Positions 17,789 to 27,026 of a stretch of DNA of 51,834 nt are shown piece by piece. The stretch comes from Actinomycetota bacterium (GTDB lineage Bacteria; Actinomycetota; Thermoleophilia; Gaiellales; Gaiellaceae), in contig JACCXC010000210.1 in assembly GCA_013697275.1 (NCBI GenBank), positions 1 to 51,834 of the forward strand, written 5' to 3'. Numbering within the stretch: position 1 is the stretch's first letter; every line of letters begins with the position of its first letter. Below the pieces are notes generated by a model, which had not been told where the DNA came from, did no database searches, and saw nothing but the letters and a program-made list of their open reading frames with translations. A program made the position numbers and the translations under genes.

Positions 17789-19252
17789 CTACGGGTCGAG
17801 CGGCGCGCGCTCGAGCCAGCCGAGGACGCGTTCGACGTCCGCCGCGCCGCTTCGGTGGTTCAGAACGCAGAGCCGCAGCGCGTAGCGCCCGTCCACCCGC
17901 GTCGACGAGACCATTCCCTCCCCGCTCTCCATCAGCTTCCGCGCGAGGCTCGCGTTCAGGCGCTCGAGCGACCCCTCCGCTGTCATTCCCGGAGGCCGCC
18001 GCCGGAAGCAGACGATCCCGAGCGTGGCGGGCGAAAGGAGCTCGAGCCCTTCTGACGCGCTGATCCGCTCCTGGGCCACGACCGCGAGGTCGAGCGAGCG
18101 GTCGATCGCATCGCGGAAGGCGTCCACACCGAAGGACTGGATCGAGAGCCAGAGCTTGAGCGCCCGGGCCGAGCGCGTGAGCTGGACGCCGCGATCCGCG
18201 AAGTTCACCTCGACTCCGCCCACGGCGGTGTCCTGCAGGTACTCGGGCATGATGTGGAAGGCCCGGGAGAGAAGCGTCCCTTCGCGCACGAGCAGGCAGC
18301 CGGCTTCGTAGGGCTGGTACAGCCACTTGTGCGGATCGAGCGTGATCGAGTCCGCCTGGTCGATCCCCTGGAGCCAGCCACGGCCGCGCTCGGTCAGGAC
18401 GGCGAAGCCGCCGTAGGCGGCGTCGACGTGCAACCAGACCCCCGCCTCGGCGCAGACTGCGGCGATCTCGCGGAGCGGGTCGACCGCTCCCGTGTTTGTC
18501 GCCCCCGCGTTGGCGACGGCGAGGAACGGTTCTCGCCCGGCGCGGACGTCCTTCTCGATCGCGGCCGTGAGCGCGTCCGCCCGGAGGCGGTGGCGCTCGT
18601 CAACCGGGAGCGCGCGAACCTGCTCGGAGCGAAACCCGAGGATCCGGAGCGCTCGCGCGAGCGACGAATGGCCCTGCGTCGAGACGTAGACGACCGCGTT
18701 CCCGGAGCGCCCGCCCGCCTTCGTCTCCTGGGCGCAGGCGATCGCCGTGAGGTTGGCCTGGGAGCCGCCGCTGACGAGGATCCCCGATGCCTGGCCGGGG
18801 TACCCGACCCACTGGCGAAACCAATCGAGGACGACGAGCTCGACCGTGCTCGCCCCGGCCGACTGGAGCCATGTCCCCGAGAAGATGTTGACGCCCGCGG
18901 CGAGGAAGTCACCGAGGATCCCGGGCCAGGTCGGGCAGCTCGGGATGTAGCCGAAGAACCGCGGGTGGTCGTGGTGCCCGGTGAAGGGCAGCACGTCGGC
19001 CTCGAGGCGGCGGAGGAGCTCGTCGAACCCCGTTGGCCCTGAGGGGGGAGCCTCGCGGAGGCGGGACTCCATCTCGGCCCGGGACGCGCCCCGCCAGACA
19101 CGCGCTTCCCGAAGCCCTGCGGTCCGCTCGACGAGGAGGTCGACGACGCGGTAACCGAGCTCGCGCATCGTCTCGGGGTCGAGCTCGAGCGCGTCGTCGC
19201 CGAGACGCGGAGCTCCGGGCTGCTCGCCCGGGCGACCTTCCGAGATCGTCAC
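17789..19252 (-). CDS. Pyridoxal-dependent decarboxylase (aromatic-L-amino-acid decarboxylase-like)
   Basis: VLDWFRQWVGYPGQASGILVSGGSQANLTAIACA...WLHVDAAYGGFAVL...DSITLDPHKWLYQPYEAGCLLVRE (PLP Lys). GTG start at 19252. Confidence 0.92.
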   Translation of the reverse strand: MTISEGRPGEQPGAPRLGDDALELDPETMRELGYRVVDLLVERTAGLREARVWRGASRAEMESRLREAPPSGPTGFDELLRRLEADVLPFTGHHDHPRFFGYIPSCPTWPGILGDFLAAGVNIFSGTWLQSAGASTVELVVLDWFRQWVGYPGQASGILVSGGSQANLTAIACAQETKAGGRSGNAVVYVSTQGHSSLARALRILGFRSEQVRALPVDERHRLRADALTAAIEKDVRAGREPFLAVANAGATNTGAVDPLREIAAVCAEAGVWLHVDAAYGGFAVLTERGRGWLQGIDQADSITLDPHKWLYQPYEAGCLLVREGTLLSRAFHIMPEYLQDTAVGGVEVNFADRGVQLTRSARALKLWLSIQSFGVDAFRDAIDRSLDLAVVAQERISASEGLELLSPATLGIVCFRRRPPGMTAEGSLERLNASLARKLMESGEGMVSSTRVDGRYALRLCVLNHRSGAADVERVLGWLERAPLDP

Positions 19253-19899
19253 GGGTGTCCGTTCAGGCCGCGGGCGACGTCGAAGAAGTCCTCGAACGGG
19301 ACATAGGGAATCCCGCGCTCCTCCAGGTAGAGGGCGAGGCCCCGGGTCGCGAAGACGCGATCGGCTCGCTCGGCCGCACAGCGGTCGGAGTACCCGTCGC
19401 CCACGTAGACGAGCTCGCCCTCGCCCGACAGCTCTTCGGCGACCGCGCGCTTGCAGGACTCCCCACAGGAGCCGCAGTCGTCGCCATAAGACCAGTGAAC
19501 GCGCCATCCGTCCGGACGCGGGTCGACCCGGTTCGCACGAATCTCGACGTCGACGCCCTCGCGCTCGAGGATCGGCTCGATCAGCTCATGGAAGCCGCTC
19601 GAGACGACGACGAAGCGCCAGCCACGCTCGCTGGAGAGCTCGACGAGCTCGCGGAAGCCCGGGCGGATCCGGACTTGCTCGAGCTCCCAGGCGACGACCT
19701 CTTCGAGCGCCCGGCGGACCGGCTCGAACTCGCGGGTGATCACCTCGCGCAGGTTTAGCCGGCCGGAGTCGAGCCCGGCGTCGACCTCGCGATAGACGTC
19801 GGGGTCGCCGAACTCGATCGCGATCGTGTCGAGGAGATCGTCCTCGGTGATCGTCCCGTCGAAATCGACGACAAGTGTTCGCGCGCCCACTTCAGACAA
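19249..19899 (-). CDS. HAD-superfamily phosphatase (MtnX/SerB-like)
   Basis: VVDFDGTITEDDLLDTIAIEFGD (DxDGT)...FVVVSSGFHELIEPIL...YVGDGYSDRCAAERADRVFA. Confidence 0.88.
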   Translation of the reverse strand: MSEVGARTLVVDFDGTITEDDLLDTIAIEFGDPDVYREVDAGLDSGRLNLREVITREFEPVRRALEEVVAWELEQVRIRPGFRELVELSSERGWRFVVVSSGFHELIEPILEREGVDVEIRANRVDPRPDGWRVHWSYGDDCGSCGESCKRAVAEELSGEGELVYVGDGYSDRCAAERADRVFATRGLALYLEERGIPYVPFEDFFDVARGLNGHP

Positions 19900-20039
19900 G
19901 CATAAGGAGGGGTCGGCGGAACGCCGCTCATCGTCGGCGCCGCCCGACGGCCAGACTGCGTTTCCCCGACTCGTTGGACAAAAGGCAACTCCCTCTTTCT
20001 GGGGATTCGAGGAGGCGACGCGAGAAGCATGCTTCCCCC

Positions 20040-22217
20040 GTGCGGCAAGACTCGGCAGGGCGACGGAGGGTTGCGCTTGCTGCCGGACTGGGGGTCACCT
20101 GGCTCGTGTTCTACGCGGGCTGGCTCGCCGTCCGTCCAGGCGGCGACCGCGTGCTCACGGTCTTCTCGGACACCGCCTATCTGGTGCCGCTCCTCGCGGC
20201 GACGGTCTTCTCCGCCTATGCCTGGATGCGCGCGCCCCGCGAGCTCCGCGCCTTCTGGGGGCTGATGACGGCGGCGTGCGCGGCCTGGCTCTTCGCCGAC
20301 GCGCTCTGGTGCGCCCGCGACCTGATCGACGGATCGGTTCCCTACCCCTGGTGGACCGACGCGGGCTATCTCACGTCCGACGCGCTCATGTTCCTCGCCG
20401 TCTACACGGCCTTCCGGCCCCGGCTTCGCGCAGTCCCGGTCTCGCGAATCCTCGACGGGCTGATCGTGGTCGCCGCACTCGCGCTTCTCTGGTGGTGGCT
20501 CCTGATTCACCCCGTGGCGCTCACTTCCGAGCTCGAATCGCTCGTGACGACCGCCTACCCGGTGTTCGGGCTAGCCGTCATCGGGATGCTGATCGCCACG
20601 CGGCTTCTCCCGGCCCGCAACGGCACTCTCGCGATGCGCCTGGTTGCCCTCGGGGTCACTTGCAGTGTCCTCGCGAACGCGCTGTACGTTCACGTCAATC
20701 TGTCCTCCGGCTACATCTCGGGGGACTGGATCGAGCTCGGCTGGGAGGCGCAGGGAATCCTCTTCGCGGTCGCTGCAGTGGTCTCCGCCCAAGGAATCGG
20801 GAGGCCGCGGAACTGGATGCGCTTCCGCGAGAACGGCGAGCTCGGCAGCGCATTCATCCTTACCGGGGCGTTGGCGGTGTGCGTGATCGCGCTCGCGATG
20901 GACGGCTCGAACGGCGAGCTGTCGGTCGGGCTGATCTCGGGTGTCGTCGCTCTCTCGGCCCTCGTGATCGCCCGCGTCTGGCTCGCGCTCGCGCCAGCGC
21001 GCGGCGGGCAGGCCCTCCGGGATGGCCGTACCGGCGCCTATTCGGCCGACACGCGCGAGCAGGTGCGGAGCTTCATGATCCGCGCGCGCCACTTCGGCGA
21101 GCCCTTCGCCGTCGCGCTCGCAGCCGTCGACAACTGCCACGGCCGAAACGACGACCTCGACACGGCGCTCGCCGAGCGCCTGACGGCCGCTGCTCGCGAG
21201 GTGGACGTCGTCGCGTCGACCGGGGATGGTCACTTCGCCGTCGCGATGCCGAACGTAGAGCCCGATGAGGCGATCGCGATTGCCGAGCGGCTGCGCCACG
21301 CCGTTGCGGCCGAGCCGCTCCTCGTCGCCGGACAGAGCTGCGCGCGGACAGTCTCCTTCGGCCTCGCGACAGGCACCCGGGACGACGACGACCGCTCGCT
21401 GAGCGAGCGGGCCGACGACAATCTCGCAGCCGCCCAGCGCCTGGGCGGGAACCAGGTTCGGTCGGCGACCGACCACCTGCTCCTCTTCAGCGACCACCCG
21501 CTCGACGGTGAGCGGCTCGAGCTCTTCGCCGCGCTCGCCGAGCTGGTTGACGACCGCGAGGGCCCGGATCCCCAGCACTCGCACATGGTCGCCTCGCTCG
21601 CGTCGATTCTCGCTGCCGAGATGGGCCTCGACGCCGCTGCCGTTTCGCGCTCCTATTTGGCCGGCCTCCTGCACGACATCGGCAAGCTCGCACTCCCCGA
21701 GGGCCTGCTCCAAAAGCCGGGACCTCTCGACTCCGGGGAATGGGACGACGTGCGCGAGCACTCGTCGGTCGGCGCGCAGCTCGTCGCGCGGATGACCGCG
21801 GTTCGCGACGCCGCTCCGATCGTCGCCGCCCACCATGGCGCTGGGACGGCACCGGCTACCCGAGCGGGCTGGCCGGGTACGACATCCCGGCCGAGGCTCG
21901 GATCGTCGCCGTCGCCGACGCGCTCGTCTCGATGACGAGCGACCGCCCCTACCGCGCCGCGCGCTCGGAGACCAGCGCCCTCACGACCATCTGGCGCGAT
22001 TCGGCGAAGCGCTATGACCCGGCCGTCGTCAGCGCCCTCCTCGCGCTCGCACGCGAAGGCCGCCTGCCGAGCCGCGAGACCGAGGCGCCCGAGGCAATCC
22101 CGGCCGCCGAGCGGGGGGAACGCCGGCCCCGACCTCTTGGGAGAGTTTGGCGGAACGTCGCTCGCCGACGCGGTCGTGATGGGCGGTGCTGGGCAAGGAC
22201 GCAGGGAGGTCGCGTAG
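20040..22217 (+). pseudogene. Multi-TM protein with degenerate GGDEF and HD-GYP domains; ORF interrupted by two compensating 1-nt frameshifts
   Basis: Frame 0: VRQDSAGRRRVALAAGLG...(TMs)...VDVVASTGDGHFAVAMP...LAGLLHDIGKLALPEGLLQKPGPLD...IVAAHH; then frame 2: RWDGTGYPSGLAGYDIPAEARIVAVADALVSMTSDRPYR...AERG; then back to frame 0: NAGPDLLGEFGGTSLADAVVMGGAGQGRREVA*. Could be a sequencing error rather than a true pseudogene. Confidence 0.75.
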
Positions 22218-22305
22218 CCGGAGGCTACGGGGGCCGACTGAGGACGCAGCATCGCGCCGTCCAGCGCGGGCCCGGCGGCGAGCTGCGTTTCGCCAGTCCC
22301 TCTTA

Positions 22306-23199
22306 TTAGTCGATCGTCGGCGGCGGGCGGCCACCTCGCGCGAGCAGGATCCCCGCGCCGATCACGAACCCTCCGGCGATCTGGAGCGGGCCCATCTCCT
22401 CCGAGAGGACGACGAGCGCGAAGAACGCTCCGAGGAAGGGCTGGAGGTTCGCGTAGAGCGAGGCCCGCGCCGCGCCGACGCGGTCGATCGCCGTGAACCA
22501 CATGACGTTCGTGAAGACGAGCGAGAAGAAGAGGCTGTAGACGAAGGCGGCCCAGGCGAGGCCGCTCAGGCCGGCCCAATCCTGGTCTACGAGCTGCTTC
22601 GCGGCGGTGACGAGGAGTGGAACGGCGCCGGCGACGAGGACGAACGCGCTGATCCGGTACGGCGAGTACCGGCGCATGAGCGGCATCATCGCCACCGAGT
22701 AGCCCGCCCAGGTGACGCAGGCGACCAGGGCCAGGAGGATCCCGCCCAGCTCGCCGCTGATCCCGCCGGACGAGCCGGCGGCCACGAAGGCGACGCCGAG
22801 GAACGAGATCGCGGCCGCGATCCAGTGGCGCAGGCGCAGGCGCTCGAGGCCGAGGAACTGGGAGACGAGCGCGACGAAGATGGGCAGCGTCCCGAAGACG
22901 AGGGCTACGGTCGCAGCCGTTGCCAGTCGGACCGAGTACGAAAAGCTGACCTGGTTCAGGAAGATCCCGAGCGCCGCGGCAAGGAGAAGCAGCCAGAGGT
23001 GGCGCCGCTCGACGCGCAGCGTCTTCTCCCGCCCGTATGTGACGGCCGAGAAGAGCACCGCCCCGATCGCGAAGCGCACCGACGAATACGAGAGCGGCTC
23101 CCAACCGTGCGTCAGCGCGTACTTGACGACCGTGAAGTTGAAGCTCCAGAAGAGGACGGTCGCGAGAAGGAGGAGATCGGCCGGAATGCGGTGCCGCAC
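22306..23199 (-). CDS. EamA/DMT superfamily transporter
   Basis: VRHRIPADLLLLATVLFWSFNFTVVKYALTHGWEPLSYSSVRFAIGAVLFSAVTYG...; repeated TM segments; GTG start at 23199. Confidence 0.9.
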   Translation of the reverse strand: MRHRIPADLLLLATVLFWSFNFTVVKYALTHGWEPLSYSSVRFAIGAVLFSAVTYGREKTLRVERRHLWLLLLAAALGIFLNQVSFSYSVRLATAATVALVFGTLPIFVALVSQFLGLERLRLRHWIAAAISFLGVAFVAAGSSGGISGELGGILLALVACVTWAGYSVAMMPLMRRYSPYRISAFVLVAGAVPLLVTAAKQLVDQDWAGLSGLAWAAFVYSLFFSLVFTNVMWFTAIDRVGAARASLYANLQPFLGAFFALVVLSEEMGPLQIAGGFVIGAGILLARGGRPPPTID

Positions 23200-23250
23200 G
23201 CCGCGACGATAGCCGGGCCTCGCTGGCCCCCCCTCGGTAAAGTCGCGCCC

Positions 23251-23523
23251 ATGGCCGAGCCGAGCATCGAGGACATCGACTACCTCGTCGGCCCGGCCAC
23301 ACCGCACTTCGCCTACCAGATCAAGGCGCGCGTCCGGGGACTCGTCCGGGACCTGCCGGAGGGCCATCCGGTACGCCGTTACGGCGAGGAGAAGCTCGAG
23401 CTCCTCGAGCGCCTCGCGCACTCTTCCTCCAAGGCCGAGGAGGGTCCGCTCGAGCGCCGCGACCGGCTGGGCTGGGAGCAGCTGCCGAGCCACGGGGCCG
23501 CGTCGGCCACCGAGAGCCATTGA
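23251..23523 (+). CDS. Hypothetical protein
   Basis: MAEPSIEDIDYLVGPATPHFAYQIKARVRGLVRDLPEGHPVRRYGEEKLELLERLAHSSSKAEEGPLERRDRLGWEQLPSHGAASATESH; ATGG start, overlaps next ORF by 4 nt. Confidence 0.75.
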   Translation: MAEPSIEDIDYLVGPATPHFAYQIKARVRGLVRDLPEGHPVRRYGEEKLELLERLAHSSSKAEEGPLERRDRLGWEQLPSHGAASATESH

Positions 23524-24260
23524 CCTTCGAAGGGAAGTCCGTCCTCGTCACGGGCGGGACGCGGGGGATCGGCAAGGGAATCGCGCTTCGCTTCGCCGAG
23601 CTCGGCGCTGCCCGCGTCGCGGTCAGCTACCTGCGAAACGACCGGGCAGCCGAGGAGACCGCCGAGGAGATCCGCTCGCAAGGCGCCGAGCCCATCGTCC
23701 TGCGAGGGAACCTGGGCGATCCCGGCAAGGCTGCGGAGATCGTGGCGGGCGCCGGCCCGGTCGACGTGCTCGTCTCGAATGCGGCGACCGGGGTCATCCG
23801 GCCGCTGCTCGAGCTGACCGAGAAGCACTGGGACTGGACGTTGAACGCCAACGCGCGCGCGCTCTTCACGCTCGCGCGCCTCGCGGCTCCAGCCATGCCC
23901 GCGGGGAGCTCGATCGTCGCCATCTCGAGCATGGGCGGCGAGCGCGTCCTGGAGAACTACTCGCTCGTCGGCACCTCGAAAGCCGCCCTCGAGTCGCTCG
24001 TCCGCTACCTCGCGGTCGAGCTCGCGCCACGGGGGATCCGCGTGAACGCGGTCTCGGCCGGCCTCGTCGACACGGGGGCGCTCGAGCACTTCCCGAACCG
24101 CGAGGAGATGCTCTCCTACTACCTCGGGCGCACGCCGGCCGGCCGCCTCGTCGAGCCGCCGGACGTTGCCGACGCCGTCTGCTTTCTCGCCTCGCCCGCC
24201 GCCGAGATGATCCGCGGACAGGCAATAATCGTCGACGGCGGCTACTCGGTGCTCGCATGA
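23520..24260 (+). CDS. SDR oxidoreductase, FabL-like enoyl-ACP reductase
   Basis: VTGGTRGIGKGIALRFAELGA...YSLVGTSKAALESLVRYLAVELAPRGIRVNAVSAGLVDTGALEHFPNREEML...AEMIRGQAIIVDGGYS; recalled similarity to FabL's HFPNREE/ADMIRGQTIIVDGG segments. Confidence 0.85.
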   Translation: MTFEGKSVLVTGGTRGIGKGIALRFAELGAARVAVSYLRNDRAAEETAEEIRSQGAEPIVLRGNLGDPGKAAEIVAGAGPVDVLVSNAATGVIRPLLELTEKHWDWTLNANARALFTLARLAAPAMPAGSSIVAISSMGGERVLENYSLVGTSKAALESLVRYLAVELAPRGIRVNAVSAGLVDTGALEHFPNREEMLSYYLGRTPAGRLVEPPDVADAVCFLASPAAEMIRGQAIIVDGGYSVLA

Positions 24261-24874
24261 CCTCTCTCGCAACGGACGAACGCTTCGCCCACGACGCGTT
24301 CTTCATCGACCAGCTGATCCGCCCGATCGCCAACCTCTACCGGGTCTCGACCCTTGGCGCAGACGGCAAGAGCCCCGGTCAGCCGCTCGCGTTCGTCCGG
24401 CAGAAGAAGCTCGCGGTGCGCGAGAACATCCGCTTCTTCGGCGACGAGAACGAGGGCCAAGAGCTCTTCCAGCTGAAGACGCGGAGCGTGATGGAGTTTC
24501 GCGGCCGGTATGACGTGGTCGGGCCGGGTGAAGAGCGGATCGGCGTCCTGCAGAAGGTTTTCGGCGCCTCGCTCCTGCGCTCGAGCTGGCGCATCCTCGA
24601 CGCCGAGGAGCAGGAGGCCGGTCAGGCCTTCGAAAAGAGCATGCCCGTTGCCATCCTGCGCAGGGCGATCGACCTCGTACCGTACGGCGAGCTCATTCCG
24701 ATCCTCTTCCACTTCACGATCACAGCCGACGGCCGGGAGGTGGGCAGCCTGACGCGCCCCATCGGCCTGCGCGACCGGTACATCCTCGACCTGCGCGCCG
24801 ACGCCGAGCGGCGCATCGATCGGCGCCTTGCGGTTGCGCTGGGCGTTGCGCTGGACGCTCTTCAATCTCGCTGA
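24257..24874 (+). CDS. LURP-one-related / tubby-like hypothetical protein
   Basis: FIDQLIRPIANLYRVSTLGADGKSPGQPLAFVRQKKLAVRENIRFFGDENEGQELFQLKTRSVMEFRGRYDVV...ERIGVLQKVFGASLLRSSWRILD. Confidence 0.65.
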   Translation: MTSLATDERFAHDAFFIDQLIRPIANLYRVSTLGADGKSPGQPLAFVRQKKLAVRENIRFFGDENEGQELFQLKTRSVMEFRGRYDVVGPGEERIGVLQKVFGASLLRSSWRILDAEEQEAGQAFEKSMPVAILRRAIDLVPYGELIPILFHFTITADGREVGSLTRPIGLRDRYILDLRADAERRIDRRLAVALGVALDALQSR

Positions 24875-25018
24875 GCCGAGCGCAGGCACGTCACGAAATC
24901 GGCACATTCGGCCGTACACACGCGCGGATTCGAGGTTTACGCTGAAACGCGAGGGGTGCCCTAGCGGGGGTCCCCGGGGATTCGTCTCACGCGCGTGCGT
25001 CTGTGCGGGGCCACAGGA

Positions 25019-25035
25019 GTCACCTGCCAGGTGAC
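25019..25035. terminator. Short perfect inverted repeat between convergent genes (putative terminator or operator)
   Basis: GTCACCTG-C-CAGGTGAC located 13 nt from the proline dehydrogenase stop codon. Confidence 0.4.
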
Positions 25036-25047
25036 GACGGCCGCTTG

Positions 25048-25968
25048 CTAGCGCCCGTTCCCGCCGGGCACGAGCCGACCGACGGTGTCGCGCGCGATGT
25101 GCGTCGCGATCTTCGGGTTCTCCTGCAGGCGACGCATCGAGTACTCGTACCAGCGGCGTCCGTACGGGACGTAGATCCGTAGCCGGTGACCGGCTGCCAC
25201 CAGCCGGTCACCCAGGCGCTCGCGCACGCCGAGGAGCATCTGAAACTCGTAGTCGTCCGGGCTGAGCCCGTGTCGTTCGACGAGTTCGAGCGCCTGGTCG
25301 ACGAGCCACTCGTCATGGGTCGCAATCGCCAGCGTCCCGCCCACCTCGAGGAGCTCCTCCATCGTCCGGACGAAGTTCCCGCGGATGTCGTCGAAGGCCT
25401 GGTGGGCGATGTCCTCCGGTTCCAGGTAGATGCCCTTGCAGACGCGCACGCTCGGGCCAAGATCGGCGAGAGCGCGGACATCGCCGAGCGTGCGGTGCAG
25501 GCGAGCCTGGAGGACGACCCCCACCCGCTCGAGACCCTCGGCTCGCAGCTCACGGTAGACCGCGAGCGTCTCCGAGGTGGTCGAGGCATCCTCCATGTCG
25601 ATGCGCACGAAGTTCCCACGCTCTTCCGCGCAGCGGACGATTCGGCCGATGTTCTCGCGAGCGAAGTCTCGATCGAGCTTCAGGCCGAGGCCCGTCGGCT
25701 TCACGCTGACGTTCGAGTCGAGTCCCTGCCCTCTGATCGTCTCGAAGACATGTATGTACTCGTCAACGAGTGCAAGAGCGTCGTCCCGCCGGGTCACCTC
25801 CTCCCCGAGAACGTCGATGGTGGCCTTGCGGCCGCCCGCGTTCAGCTCCTCCACGACGCGGCAGGCGTCCGCGAGCTGGGAGCCTGCGATGTAGCGCTCG
25901 GAGAGTCGCCTGACGACCGGCCGCGGCACGGCCGGGAGCATCCGGACGAGTGCGCGGTCGAGAAGCAC
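25048..25968 (-). CDS. Proline dehydrogenase
   Basis: NVSVKPTGLGLKLDRDFARENIGRIVRCAEERGNFVRIDMEDASTT...RVCKGIYLEPEDIAHQ...ATHDEWLVDQALELVERHGLSPDDYEFQMLLGVRERLG...YVPYGRRWYEYSMRRLQENPKIA. Confidence 0.93.
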   Translation of the reverse strand: MLLDRALVRMLPAVPRPVVRRLSERYIAGSQLADACRVVEELNAGGRKATIDVLGEEVTRRDDALALVDEYIHVFETIRGQGLDSNVSVKPTGLGLKLDRDFARENIGRIVRCAEERGNFVRIDMEDASTTSETLAVYRELRAEGLERVGVVLQARLHRTLGDVRALADLGPSVRVCKGIYLEPEDIAHQAFDDIRGNFVRTMEELLEVGGTLAIATHDEWLVDQALELVERHGLSPDDYEFQMLLGVRERLGDRLVAAGHRLRIYVPYGRRWYEYSMRRLQENPKIATHIARDTVGRLVPGGNGR

Positions 25969-25979
25969 CGCGATCGATT

Positions 25980-26264
25980 CTACGGACGCGCCTGAGCGGG
26001 AAGCTCCAGGGCTCGCAGGACGATGCGCGCTTCGGCGGGGAACACGGACTGGATCGCATCGAGCTCGAGCGCGAACGTGCCGTCGGGACCCCGGATCGCC
26101 AGGGCGCTCGGCCGGTCCCAGCGCGCGCTGAAGCCATAGATGGGCGCAGCGACATGGCCGACCAGCCGCCCCTCGGGCCCGTCCACGCGAAAGCCTTCGC
26201 AGCCCAGGAGCCACTCCCGCGAGCCCCCCTCTTCGATTGTCTGGCCCCCGGACTCCGCGCTCAT
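25980..26264 (-). CDS. Hypothetical protein
   Basis: MSAESGGQTIEEGGSREWLLGCEGFRVDGPEGRLVGHVAAPIYGFSARWDRPSALAIRGPDGTFALELDAIQSVFPAEARIVLRALELPAQARP. Confidence 0.6.
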   Translation of the reverse strand: MSAESGGQTIEEGGSREWLLGCEGFRVDGPEGRLVGHVAAPIYGFSARWDRPSALAIRGPDGTFALELDAIQSVFPAEARIVLRALELPAQARP

Positions 26265-26379
26265 CCCGGACGCGTCCTCCCTTCGAGGGAGCGAGCCGCA
26301 TCGTGGCCGCGTCGAGGCATGTCGCCTCCCTGCCCTAGTTATGCAGAAACTGCTGCCGGCGTCCAGCCCCTCTGAGCCT

Positions 26380-26961
26380 CGAGGAGGCGCTCGATCTGGG
26401 CGGCGGGTCGCTCCGCCCACCCGCGGCTCGCGGACACGCTCGGCCGGGCCTACGCGATGCTCGACGACCTCGACGCCCTCGATCGACATCTTCGATGTCT
26501 GCCTGCGAGAAGGCCGAGAGGCGCCGCGACCGGATCGAGGCCTCGCGCTTCGGCGTGCTGCTCGGCAACGCCCTGATCGACGCAGCCGACTTCGCCCGCG
26601 CTGAGGATCTCCTCGGGCGCACGCTGCAGCTCGCCGAGGAAGTGCGCGACCCGTCCTGCGGGCCCGCCTCTACTGGCTCGAGTCGCGGCTGCACGCCGAG
26701 CAGGATGACCGGGAGCGGGGCCGCCGAGTACGCGCGCAAGGACACTTGCGATCGTCGAGCTGGCCGAGGATCGCTCGTACACCGCGCGCCCACCAGCTGC
26801 GTGAGCTCGACCGTGACCGCCCGGCAGAGGCGGTCACGGTCTTGGAGCGCGGCCGACCCCTACTCGACGATGCGACACCGGTGGAAGAGGCCCAGTACTG
26901 CGAGGCGCGCGCCCTGGCCGCCACGAGAAGAACGGAAGAGGCGGTCACGGTCGGACCGTGA
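26380..26961 (+). pseudogene. TPR-domain regulator/ATPase remnant with several frameshifts
   Basis: Stitching all three + frames gives TPR-like text: LADTLGRAYAMLDDLDALDRHL / ...EKAERRRDRIEASRFGVLLGNALIDAADFARAEDLLGRTLQLAEEVRDP / VLRARLYWLESRLHAEQDDRER / AAEYARK / TLAIVELAEDRSYTARAHQLRELDRDRPAEAVTVLERGRPLLDDATPVEEAQYCEARALAATRRTEEAVTVGP*. Confidence 0.75.
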
Positions 26962-27026
26962 CCGAGTGCGTCTGCGCCGTCCGCGCATCGGAGCCCCGAC
27001 TGGGTCGAATGGCTGCGTTAGAGGGC

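Noticed and set aside
21830-22120. Programmed ribosomal frameshifting in the GGDEF/HD-GYP gene
   Set aside because: No slippery heptamer plus pseudoknot seen at the first site; inserting a single base restores the canonical motif, favouring mutation or sequencing error.
24875-25047. Candidate tRNA or ncRNA in the 173-bp gap (CCCTAGCGGGGGTCCCCGGGG)
   Set aside because: No cloverleaf, T-loop GGTTCRA or acceptor pairing; only the short GTCACCTG/CAGGTGAC hairpin is supportable.
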